From Adiantum capillus-veneris (Eukaryota > Streptophyta > Polypodiopsida > Polypodiales > Pteridaceae), in the NCBI GenBank assembly GCA_014529385.2, contig CM043963.1, positions 69,902,912 through 69,966,911 of the forward strand: 64,000 nucleotides of DNA, in the 5' to 3' direction. Shown here one piece after another: positions 1 through 9,179 of this stretch. The notes below the pieces were generated by a model. It had not been told where the DNA came from, searched no databases, and worked only from the letters and a program-made list of their open reading frames with translations. The translations under genes and the position numbers were made by a program. Each line of letters opens with the position of its first letter. Within the stretch, counting starts at the first letter, position 1.

Positions 1-2594
1 GCTGATAGTGTATACATGAGTGTCAGATGCTTGGATTTGAGTTTGGATCCCATTTGGTCAAGTTTTGGCCAGTTCAGTCCAGTTCAGGCTCTTGGCAAAA
101 TTTTAAAAGGGAAATGGACTTTATGATCCAAATTGGGTAAAACTTGGTGGATTACCTTCAAATGGCATGTAGATCACTTCTGTTTGGTGGTTGAAGCCCT
201 GAGGTGCCAAATTCACATAGTGAGACATCTTACGCGTATGATGTCTTTTAGTGCATTTTTGGACCAATTTTCTCTATAAGCTTGGTTTTGGCTTTAGATA
301 GGCTTATTCAGTGGATTTATCAAGTTTGGATAGAATTTGGACTAAAAATGGCTCTGGAGACATCATACGCGTATGATGTCTTTTTCATCAATTTTGCATG
401 GGATTGGTTCTGTGGACTCTCCATATGCTAGTGAAGGATTGTTTATACTCAAATCTTGGTTTGGACTTGAATATGTTGGATTTGGGACAAAAATAGTCTT
501 TGTATGAAGGATTTTCTCTTAATTGGGCTAATGGGGTGATCCACCTGACCAAATGGTTCCAAACTTCATATGTAGCATGTATTAGATATATATAATGGAT
601 GTATGATGACAAATGAGCATTTTTGGCTCTGTAAGTGCAAATAGACATCATACGCGTATGATGTCTTTTGTGTCAAAATGGTGCTTTTTGGTTCCAAGTA
701 GCTTGTAGATGTGTTAATCAACAATCCTACAAAGTTTCAATGAGTTTGGAGTTATTTTGACAAAATGAGGACCAAAAATCAATTTTTTGGCCTACTTTGC
801 GTCTTTTTGGCTTTCCTTGGGTTTTCTAACTCCAATTCTCATGATACTTGGTTCATAGGATGTGATTAACATGTGGAATGAGGCTATGCACTCAAATGTT
901 GAAATGGATGTGAAAGTCATGCTGTGAGACATCATACGCGTATGATGTCTTTTCTTGAAATGTTGGTCTTTTTGTGCAAAGAATGCTTTGTGCTAGTGCC
1001 CTAAGCCCTGCTAACTAGTTTTCAACTTAAAAAGTCATCAGTTTAGCTAAAAAGCCCCCTTATAGGAATTTCAGTCTCCGAAGTCGTCTATTTGCCTTGG
1101 AGTTGAATTTCTTCAACTTTTCTTCTCGAGAGCTGCATTTCCAGCTCATTGGATATGTTGTGAAGCCACCTATTTGGTTGAACTTGACTTTGGCTCCCCG
1201 TTCTCTATCTTTCTCCATTTGGTTGCCCGAAAGCATCTTTTTCACCATCGGTAAGTGAATCAGCTTTCTTTTGGGTTTTGCTTGCAAACATAAGTCATCC
1301 ATGTAGATTTGAAGCTGCTTGTGAAGTTTCATGTCATTTGGTCGTCAATTTTAGCCGTTATGCCAAAATGACGCTTTGTGTGTCCGCAGCCGAATCGGTT
1401 GTTCCGACCTACTTTTGGTGATCCAAACCCGGAGATACTCCATGGTTGCATTGACCTCGATGTTGTTAAGCTTCCTGAGAAGTTTTGTGTCGTTCCGACA
1501 ACTTTTTTCTGTTTGCCTCTTGCAAGCTCTGTTGACCTAGGGTTTTTCCAGTCGTTCTTTCTCGAGCTTTGAGTGTTAGAAACCCATCTTCTATACTAGG
1601 GTAACCCACCTATAAGTTCTTGCAAGGTTTGGTTAGGCGTTTGTGCCCCTACCTAGCATTCTTCCCCATTTCCCGTCTGCTCTTGTTTCTTGGTTTTGGT
1701 CAGTTTTCGCGACAAAAGTTAACGATAAGCATCAAAAGCTTATGGCAATGAGTCTACCTCTCATGTCTGGTGTCCTCTGAGCTCTCGTAGCAGTCGTAGA
1801 AGGCGGTAGAAGGTCGGATGCTCCTGTGTGCTCTTTGCTCTCTCCAAGAAGGTAATAGTGGAAATGAGCTTGAAAGTGAAGTGAAAAATACTTAACTTCG
1901 GACTTTCCGGATCACTTGTTACCAAATTTGACATGTGCTCCTATCTTGTCGTGAAATGCACTTTAGGATTTGAAATTTCTCAATTTGGACTCCGTTTGAC
2001 CTGTTTCTGAGAAATCTGTCCACTTTGCCAAAATTCTGTCATTTCGGGCTTTCCGCAACTTTTTCAGAATTGTACCCAATTTTTATCCTGGGTTTCCCTT
2101 GTCATTAGGACCATCACCGTCTATTCTTTTCTTTTTTCCGATCTCATTTCACCTGCTTTTTTATTTTTCTTTTATTTTTATTAAGAAAATCATAAAAAAT
2201 AAAGGAAAATAGCAAATTGAAGCCAAAAAATTCCAAACATACACGATAAATAGCTGGTAATCCTGTGTATATGAATATACACTTATTTGTGATTTCTGGA
2301 CTTGGATTACCACTTTTTTTACTTTTTTGCTCCAAAAACACTCTTATTTAGTGATATTTACACGTCTAGAGACCCAAATTCATCATTTGATCTCCTCTTG
2401 TTGCAAAAACAAGGTATATAAGGGCATAAACATTATCAATATCCGCAATCAAACATAAAAATTGCAAAATCATGTAAGACACTGCCCTTGTAATATAATT
2501 TTTGTTTTTCTTTGTTTTTGGCGCTTGTAGCAGCTTTGTAACTCCTGTATACCTGTATACCTCCCCCCCTCCTAGTCTGAGTCCTCCCGGACGA
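1..2594 (-). other. 3' non-coding region of E1
   Basis: No convincing gene lies here. The segment follows the last coding block of E1 and would precede its 3' LTR. It holds four palindromes (223-950), a purine-rich run on the minus strand (about 2573-2560, seven consecutive G) that resembles a polypurine tract but is not followed by a recognisable LTR start, and a short ORF at 1332-1060 with a reverse-transcriptase-like YMDD string. The reading frame of the Trp/Lys repeat block stays open for about 50 codons past its UAG. Otherwise it is AT-rich, with no domain I recognise. Confidence 0.6.
223..950. repeat. Array of four 24-bp palindromes (E1 3' region)
   Basis: Copies lie at 223-246, 358-381, 643-666 and 927-950. 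Each is the half-site AGACATCATACG followed by its exact reverse complement, so the centre is ACGCGT. Copies 2-4 are perfect; copy 1 has one substitution (position 8, A to T). Start-to-start steps are 135, 285 and 284 bp. Sequence between copies is largely diverged, while the palindromes are nearly identical to each other and to the four in the 5' leader (12365-13083). Read as element RNA, each copy could form a hairpin or pair with any other copy. Confidence 0.97.
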
Positions 2595-3350
2595 CTATGA
2601 AGTGTCTGTGGGCGAAGCATTGTAGTTGTTTTGGTCATAAGTTCCCAATGCAATTGCAGAGCGATGATACAACAGCCTTTCCAATAAAGCTGCTCTTTGT
2701 TTGATTGAAGGATTGGTGGTCGGGTTTTGGGTTGGTTTTGGCACTTCGGTAGTAGAATCAGTAAATGGATTCTTCGTTACCTTGTTGTCTTTTTTCACAA
2801 TCCAAATCTGCTTCCACTTTGCTTGTGCTTGCCACAAACTCTTTGCGACCCAAACCTGCTTTGTTCTATGTGTTGATTTCCTCGCCTTGAAATACCTAGG
2901 AGTTTCCGTTGATTGTATTGAAGGGAGTTCCTGTTTACAAATCTTTGGGATCCAAATTTGCTTGCTATAGCTTTGTGCCGTCATGAACTTCTTTGGAATC
3001 CAGATCTGTTTCACTATCCTTGATTGTCTGGAATCACTCTGTTGTCTGGTGTTGAAAACTCTGTTTTCCACCTTTGTGTTCTCTGGCACAGTCTTTTTTG
3101 GTCTCCATACCAACTTTGACTCCGTTTTTTTCCAAGGTTGAGCTGTTATATTATTGCTTGTCTTCCTTATCCACTGTTGAGAATTCCTCGTCGAAGAGTA
3201 ATCCGGTTGTATAGAAACTTTTGGTTGCCATTGCTTCTTCTTTTTCTCTGGTTGTTGTTTATCTTTGTCTTTGGATTCGTCCTTTGGAGTTGGCTCTTCT
3301 CCTTTGGTGAACTTAATTGATTGACTTTCAGCATCGTATTTGATAAGCAC
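2595..3350 (-). CDS. E1 Trp/Lys repeat block downstream of second protease
   Basis: This 251-codon block is in the same frame as pol and the second protease, separated from the latter only by the UAG at 3365-3363. Its first residues look like the tail of a retropepsin domain. The rest is strongly basic and carries at least six copies of a motif of the form K-Q-[IV]-W-[IVR]-x-K (for example KQIWIPKK twice, KQVWVAK, KQIWIVKK), spaced about 15-25 residues apart. No catalytic domain is visible. Such Trp/Lys repeats could bind nucleic acid, which is inference only. It also ends in UAG. The start at 3350 is just the first Met; the true start may be upstream if the UAG is read through or is a recent G-to-A mutation. 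Confidence 0.7.
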   Translation of the reverse strand: MLIKYDAESQSIKFTKGEEPTPKDESKDKDKQQPEKKKKQWQPKVSIQPDYSSTRNSQQWIRKTSNNITAQPWKKTESKLVWRPKKTVPENTKVENRVFNTRQQSDSRQSRIVKQIWIPKKFMTAQSYSKQIWIPKICKQELPSIQSTETPRYFKARKSTHRTKQVWVAKSLWQAQAKWKQIWIVKKDNKVTKNPFTDSTTEVPKPTQNPTTNPSIKQRAALLERLLYHRSAIALGTYDQNNYNASPTDTS

Positions 3351-3362
3351 TGAATTAGAACT

Positions 3363-3698
3363 CTAGTCAATCATTGCATTGTATTGCTTCTGCCATGGTT
3401 GTCCTAGCAATAATGGATGTTGTGTAGCTTGGTCTTCAACCACGTAAAACATATGAGGATACACATATTGGTTAATCTGTATATGTAAAACTGTGCATCC
3501 GACAGTTTTAATTGAATTCTCAGAGTAACTCTTTAACTCTTGCTTGGCAGTTTGTAGTTTAGTGTCGTTTGTCAATTGTCTATACAAACTGAGTGACAGT
3601 AGGTTAGCTTGAGCTCCCGAATCCAATAGTGCTCTGGCTTTGATTTGGTTGGTTCCCACTTTGCATTCAATGATGGGTTCTTGTTTGTCCTTATCCAT
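3363..3698 (-). CDS. E1 second retropepsin-like aspartic protease block
   Basis: The 111-codon block holds the two hallmarks of a retroviral-type aspartic protease: D-S-G-A followed by a hydrophobic stretch (residues about 27-35), and L-L-L-G-Q-P-W near the C terminus (about 97-103). It is additional to the protease inside pol (pol residues about 255-370). It is in frame with pol, 15 codons after the pol UAG (3746-3744), and it ends in another UAG (3365-3363) at a place where this family often has Trp after A-x-I-D. That fits a TGG-to-TAG mutation, but a read-through stop is also possible. A second protease after integrase is not the usual Ty3 layout. It may act on an ORF3 product or be a duplicated, non-proteolytic copy. 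Confidence 0.75.
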   Translation of the reverse strand: MDKDKQEPIIECKVGTNQIKARALLDSGAQANLLSLSLYRQLTNDTKLQTAKQELKSYSENSIKTVGCTVLHIQINQYVYPHMFYVVEDQATQHPLLLGQPWQKQYNAMID

Positions 3699-3743
3699 TT
3701 CTGTTATACTGACTGCGTTTATTCGTATTGCTCCTTCATTGCG

Positions 3744-6700
3744 CTATTTCTGACGCAGTAGTCTTCTTTTCTCCATTCTTTCCTTCGCCTCGGCTTGCGC
3801 TTCCTCCTCAATCTTTTTCTTTTTTTGGACACGCAGCTTTTCTTGATGTATTTTGAGAAGCATGTCTTGGGTTAGCGGCAAAAGATACTTTTTCACTCTG
3901 CATCCACTAATCCAATTGGGCATTTCTTCTCCGTCTAATGTAGCAAGCTTGACAGCTCCACTTGATGATAGATCTTTAATCACCAGAGGTCCCATCCCTC
4001 GCTTTTTAAGCTTCTTAGCATGCTGTTTCAGAGTGTAAACTAGAACATAGTCCCCAACCTTAAACTCTTTAGTCCGCACATGCTTATCAAAAAATTCCTT
4101 TTGTCGCCTTTTTTGAGCGTAGATAGAAGCTACTGCTTTTAGGCGAAGCTCGTCTAGCTTTTCCAGGTCATCTATTCTATCAGAAAGCTCGTGCCCTGTC
4201 CACTCTAGATCCTTAGCCACCCTTAAGGTTGAAATCAAGAATTCTATTGGTAAGATAGCATTTAGCCCAAAAACCATGTTATATGGGGTCGTTCCTATTG
4301 ATGTTTTATATGCTACCCTATATGCCCATAATGTTGAATGCAACTTCTGGTCCCAGTCAGTTCTCGACTCAGATACAATCTTCGTAAGGACCGTGCATAT
4401 GGTTTTGTTTGTTGCTTCAGCTTGTCCGTTTGCTTGTGGATGATACGGGGCTGATTTCCTATGGATTACCATGAATTCATCTAGAAGGATCTCTATCACT
4501 TCATTTATGAAATGTGTGCCTCGATCACTCACAATTTCTATTGGCAATCCATATCGTACAAAGACGTATTCATATAGAAATTGTGCCGTGGTCCTGGCAT
4601 CTGCTTTTTGAGTTGCCTTTGCTTCGACCCACTTTGTTAGATAGTCTGTAGCCACAATGATGTATTGTGCATGAGTCTTATATGCAGGAGGTGAAATGGG
4701 TCCGACATAATCAATCCCCCATTTTGCAAAAGCTCTTGCCCCCATCATTGGTCTAAGCGGCATATCATCTCTTTTAAGTGGTACTTTGGTCCGCTGACAG
4801 TCATCACACCGTTTAACGTATTCCTCAGCGTCCATATGTAATGTTGGCCACCATATTCCTGCGGCTAAGACAAGTTTTGTTGTCTTATCACCTGAGAAAT
4901 GGCCTCCACCTACTCCTCCATGAGCTTGCTCCAGGATTATCACATACTCAGACTCTGATGCGCAAATCCTAAGCTGGTTGTCTTTACCTCTCTTATAGAG
5001 TTGATCTCCTATTAAAGCGTAATCTCTAGCTTCTGTCTCTACAGATTTCTGACGAGCTTTTGACGTTCCTTCTGGGAAAGTTCTATTTGTGAGATATTCA
5101 ACAATATACTGACTCCATTCTGGAGCGATCATTATCTGATATAATGTCGAATACTCGGCTGGCGGTTTTGATGAACATACAATACATACAGTGACATATT
5201 CATGTACGCTTTCTTTCATTCCTGGCCAATAGACTCCCAATTGTAACAAATTCCTATATGTGTTCCTTCTTGAACAATGAAATGCACATTCCTGAACATG
5301 TGCTTCGCGCAGATATATATTATATTCCTCAGGATTGATGCATAGTCGTAAAACATGATCATTTCCCAATTGATACAACCTTCCTGCAACCAATTGAAGA
5401 TTCTTGGATTGCTGAATAGCAATATGTTTCAGGTTGTATTCTCTTCTATCGAACTCTCCTCCATAGGTTAATAGGTTAACGACATTTTGAGACCACCTCG
5501 GTATCATTTCTATGTTGAACAAGTACGCGTCTGGCATGTCGTCATCTACTCCTATAGGGTCTTCTCCATTCGTCAATCGCGAAAGATGATCAGCTCTAAG
5601 ATGTGTTTTTCCTTTCTTTACTACTACCGTGAAGTCGAATTCCAGTAAGATAATGAACCATCTCACTATTCTCCCGGTATTGCATGGTTTATTCACTAGG
5701 TAGAGCAAGGCTTGGTGATCCGTAAAAAACACAAACTTGTTGGCTAGAAGATAATGCCGAAATTTCTTCACAGCATAGATCATTCCTAATCCTTCTCGCT
5801 CTGTTGTGGTGTAATTCTTCTCTGCATGGTTGAGCTGTCGACTGGCGTAACAGATAGGAAAATCCATGTTTCCTTCTTCTGGCTGAGCCAGAATGCATCC
5901 TATTGCATATGCCGAAGCATCTATGTGCACATGGAATATCTTCTCCCAATCTGGTGATTTCAAGACTGGAGCAGTAATGAGTGCCTCTTTCAATTTCTTG
6001 AACGATTCCTCACACTCCTCTGTCCATTCAAAGTTCACTATTAGCCTGTAAAGTGGTTGGCCTATTATAGCGTACATGTAAATGAATCGTCTATAATATC
6101 CACAATGTCCCATAAAGCTCTGTACTTGTTTCGCATTGGTTGGTCTAGGCATATCCACTATAACTTTTATCTTCTCTAAATCCGTGGATATTCCGTTTTG
6201 TGAGACAATATGTCCCAGAATTCTGCCCTGTCGGACCATAAACACACATTTCTCAGGATTGAGACAAATGCGATATGTCCTACATTTCTCAAATACTTTT
6301 CTTAGGTGTTCTAGATGCTCATCTCTCAGTAGAGAATGTACACATAAGTCATCCATGTATATTTCTAGAAACAGCCTTAAGTATTCTTTGAAAGCATGCG
6401 TCATCAGCCTCTGGAAGGTTGCGGGAGCATTGGTTAGACCAAAAGGCATAACCCGATAAGCATAAATTCCCCACTCCGTTGCAAAAGCTGTTTTATGTTG
6501 ATCTTCCAGTGCTATGGCTAGCTGGTTATATCCTGAAAAACCATCAAGAAAGGAGTATGCTGTTTTCCCTGATACACGCTCTAGAACATGATCAGTTATC
6601 GGCAGGGGATAATTGTCCCTGATTGTTGCAGCATTCACTTTCTTTAAGTTGACACACACTCGGAGTTTTCCGTTCTTCTTAGGTACTACCACAATCGGAG

Positions 6701-9179
6701 ATACCCAATCAGTGTGTTCAATCTCGTATATGAATTCAGCTTCCATTAGCTTATCTATCTCCTCCTTGATTCGCTTAGCAAAAGTATCATTATATGTGTA
6801 TGGTCTCTGTCTGCTAGGCTTTGCGTCTTGTTTCAGTGGGATTGAGTGTTGGCATATCGATGGGTCAACTCCCTTTAAGTCCTTATAAGACCATGCAAAC
6901 ACATCCCTGTACTCTCTGAGAAGACTCAAAAGTCTCTCTTCCTCGCTTGGAGACAAATCTGTGGCTATGTACACCGGTCTAGGCGTCTCACCTGGAGCTG
7001 CTAAATCAACTTTTTTTGCATCCTCCGGTCCGTCATAAGATTCGTTCTCCTTCCTCTCTCGAATAGGTGGGGTTAATATCACCTTCCTATCCTCTATTGT
7101 GAATTTCCTATAGTGAGAGGGAACATCCATGTTTTCCTTGATTTTGACGTTTTCGTCCTCTCCACTCTCAATTTCTGTCGTCCAAACTTCCTTCAGAGTT
7201 TTCTTGAGCTCTCTGTACTTGTTTCTACGTTCTAACTTGGACTCCGTGTATTCTCTGTTGCGCTTGTTCTTTTCTGATTTTTCTGTTTCAGTTTTCGTTC
7301 CATTCTTTTGAACTTGATTTCTTGAGCCTCTTTTGTCTTTTCGTAAGCTCTTTTGATCACTGCCTCTCGTTCTTCCAGAAATCTTATCCTTAACACAATC
7401 TTCAGCCTTTACTAGCATTAGGAATTGATTTTTTCCTCTTATTCTAGGCATCGGATTGGTTCTAACCCCTTTTGTTTTTTTCTTTGCTCTATAGCGTTTC
7501 TGGCGTTGTTTAGTTTGGTTCGGAAAATCATAAAATCGGACATCCGTTATAGTTTCTTCGTTTCCGCTTGAATTGTCCGTTGACTCGTTGTCTGCTTCAT
7601 TTCCCCACTCTGGATGATCGGGAATGTCGTGAAACACCTCTTCTTCATCTTCCTTTTCCAGTGTATCGTTCTTTTCAGTTTCTTTTTCGAGTACAGTTCT
7701 CAACATGAAGTACGGAACCACGTCGTACCCGTCCTTGTCGCAAAATTTCGTTGTGGGACCATCCGGAATTGCACAAACATCTAGGGTTGCTAGAATGTGT
7801 GTCCATTCTAATGGTTCAAACGTGTCCTCTGGAAAGGGTTCTCCTACATAAGTTTCGTCTTCGATAGCCCTTTCTAAAACACATTCTTCTCGTTTCAGAC
7901 TTCCACATTTCGAAGCTCCACACATCCATAACTCCTTGGGTTTACCTAACCAAGCTGGAAATTCGGATCCCGCCAAAGTAGCTGAATCAAACTCCTCTAC
8001 CGGTGTTCGGTTCACATCTTTGTAGCTATGGTCTTTCAGGTTCACACGTGTAGTGGTTTCCATATTTCTCAAGTATATGTGATCGTAGCCCCAATCTTGG
8101 ACCATTTTCAACTGTCTCATGAATGGTCTTCCCAATATGATATCATAGTTATTCTCCTTGGCAAAATCGACAATAGCAAAAGTATGTTCGTATTCAATGC
8201 CGCAAGAAGTCACTACAACTTTCTCTAATAACCCCATAGGTTTCTCCATGTGTCCATCTGCTAATTGGAGTTTCAACCTAGTCTTCCTTATTGCTGGTTT
8301 CCCCCATTTTTTCCAGATTTCTTTTGTAGCAATGGCTACCCCTGCTCCGCTGTCTAGTATTGCCATCGTCTTCACTCCTTGGAATTCAACTGGTAAGGTT
8401 GTATTCCCCTCTTCACCTTCGCAATACTCTCCGACCTTGTTTAAGGGTACAGGCTTAGCGTTCTTTTGTGGTTTGCTCAGCTCCTCTATGCTCTCTTGCA
8501 ATCTCGATGTTGGATCTTTTATCCCGAATTTCTCCAAGCATTTTCCTACAGTGGTCCACATATGTGGTCTTAGCCTCAAAAGCTCAGCTAGAGTGATAGT
8601 GCATGTCACTGGTGTTGACAAAATCTCTATCAATCCTTGCGAGTCCATGACTTTTTCTGATGAGATTTTTCGTGAGGGAAGTGCTCTAATCTCGGATTTT
8701 GCTTCATACTCTCCTAAGTATGAAGGTAAGGTTTTCAGTGAATGAGGTTTGCTCTCCATTGTTCTAACAGAGCCCCCATCTCCCCAGTAAGATTGCAGAT
8801 CCAAGTCCACTTGAGATCCTGCCTCAAATTCCACTATGGGAGGATTCCTGATGTCCTTTTCCCAATTTGTCTGATTAGCTTGGCAACTTAGCTCGTTTGC
8901 AAAGTTTGCCTCTCTCACTTGTTTCCAAAATTCATTGTAATCCTCATCTTTTCCGTAAATCCTCTGTATGACTGGATGAAAACTCTCTATCTCCTGATCG
9001 GTTGTGTTCAATACTATGCGGTCATCCTTTTGTGTATTTTCAGGCTTTTGTGCACTGGGAGTCTTTTCAGCTACCCGTGAAACGATAGTCTCTTGCTGAA
9101 TTGGGTTTTCCTTTCCACAATTCATTGTTTCTTTGGTGGTTCTAATAAGGCTTGTGCAGTCTCGATCATTCTCTGGCAC
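3744..9179 (-). CDS. pol: E1 Pol polyprotein (PR-RT-RNase H-integrase)
   Basis: 1811 codons with no internal stop. Domains by residue: retropepsin about 255-370 (ILDSGAG, later IILGRPF); a charged low-complexity linker about 400-720; reverse transcriptase about 770-1010 with the active site Y-M-D-D near 938-945; RNase H about 1080-1200 (HIDAS); two successive integrase N-terminal zinc domains at about 1223-1338 and 1350-1465, each with H-x6-H-x30-C-x2-C; the integrase core with D in GIDYVG (about 1488), D in SDRG (about 1550) and E in GQAEA (about 1586); a GPF/Y-like segment near 1730; and a Lys/Arg/Glu-rich tail. All catalytic residues I can check are present. The frame is -1 relative to gag, with a 58-nt overlap (9179-9122), so a -1 frameshift could produce Gag-Pol. 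It stops at UAG with the frame open beyond. The protein would reverse transcribe and integrate the element. Confidence 0.9.
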   Translation of the reverse strand: MPENDRDCTSLIRTTKETMNCGKENPIQQETIVSRVAEKTPSAQKPENTQKDDRIVLNTTDQEIESFHPVIQRIYGKDEDYNEFWKQVREANFANELSCQANQTNWEKDIRNPPIVEFEAGSQVDLDLQSYWGDGGSVRTMESKPHSLKTLPSYLGEYEAKSEIRALPSRKISSEKVMDSQGLIEILSTPVTCTITLAELLRLRPHMWTTVGKCLEKFGIKDPTSRLQESIEELSKPQKNAKPVPLNKVGEYCEGEEGNTTLPVEFQGVKTMAILDSGAGVAIATKEIWKKWGKPAIRKTRLKLQLADGHMEKPMGLLEKVVVTSCGIEYEHTFAIVDFAKENNYDIILGRPFMRQLKMVQDWGYDHIYLRNMETTTRVNLKDHSYKDVNRTPVEEFDSATLAGSEFPAWLGKPKELWMCGASKCGSLKREECVLERAIEDETYVGEPFPEDTFEPLEWTHILATLDVCAIPDGPTTKFCDKDGYDVVPYFMLRTVLEKETEKNDTLEKEDEEEVFHDIPDHPEWGNEADNESTDNSSGNEETITDVRFYDFPNQTKQRQKRYRAKKKTKGVRTNPMPRIRGKNQFLMLVKAEDCVKDKISGRTRGSDQKSLRKDKRGSRNQVQKNGTKTETEKSEKNKRNREYTESKLERRNKYRELKKTLKEVWTTEIESGEDENVKIKENMDVPSHYRKFTIEDRKVILTPPIRERKENESYDGPEDAKKVDLAAPGETPRPVYIATDLSPSEEERLLSLLREYRDVFAWSYKDLKGVDPSICQHSIPLKQDAKPSRQRPYTYNDTFAKRIKEEIDKLMEAEFIYEIEHTDWVSPIVVVPKKNGKLRVCVNLKKVNAATIRDNYPLPITDHVLERVSGKTAYSFLDGFSGYNQLAIALEDQHKTAFATEWGIYAYRVMPFGLTNAPATFQRLMTHAFKEYLRLFLEIYMDDLCVHSLLRDEHLEHLRKVFEKCRTYRICLNPEKCVFMVRQGRILGHIVSQNGISTDLEKIKVIVDMPRPTNAKQVQSFMGHCGYYRRFIYMYAIIGQPLYRLIVNFEWTEECEESFKKLKEALITAPVLKSPDWEKIFHVHIDASAYAIGCILAQPEEGNMDFPICYASRQLNHAEKNYTTTEREGLGMIYAVKKFRHYLLANKFVFFTDHQALLYLVNKPCNTGRIVRWFIILLEFDFTVVVKKGKTHLRADHLSRLTNGEDPIGVDDDMPDAYLFNIEMIPRWSQNVVNLLTYGGEFDRREYNLKHIAIQQSKNLQLVAGRLYQLGNDHVLRLCINPEEYNIYLREAHVQECAFHCSRRNTYRNLLQLGVYWPGMKESVHEYVTVCIVCSSKPPAEYSTLYQIMIAPEWSQYIVEYLTNRTFPEGTSKARQKSVETEARDYALIGDQLYKRGKDNQLRICASESEYVIILEQAHGGVGGGHFSGDKTTKLVLAAGIWWPTLHMDAEEYVKRCDDCQRTKVPLKRDDMPLRPMMGARAFAKWGIDYVGPISPPAYKTHAQYIIVATDYLTKWVEAKATQKADARTTAQFLYEYVFVRYGLPIEIVSDRGTHFINEVIEILLDEFMVIHRKSAPYHPQANGQAEATNKTICTVLTKIVSESRTDWDQKLHSTLWAYRVAYKTSIGTTPYNMVFGLNAILPIEFLISTLRVAKDLEWTGHELSDRIDDLEKLDELRLKAVASIYAQKRRQKEFFDKHVRTKEFKVGDYVLVYTLKQHAKKLKKRGMGPLVIKDLSSSGAVKLATLDGEEMPNWISGCRVKKYLLPLTQDMLLKIHQEKLRVQKKKKIEEEAQAEAKERMEKRRLLRQK

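Noticed and set aside
223-950. CRISPR-like array
   Set aside because: Repeats are short-palindromic and regular, but steps are 124-288 bp, there are only four per array, they sit in a plant retrotransposon, and no cas-like gene exists.
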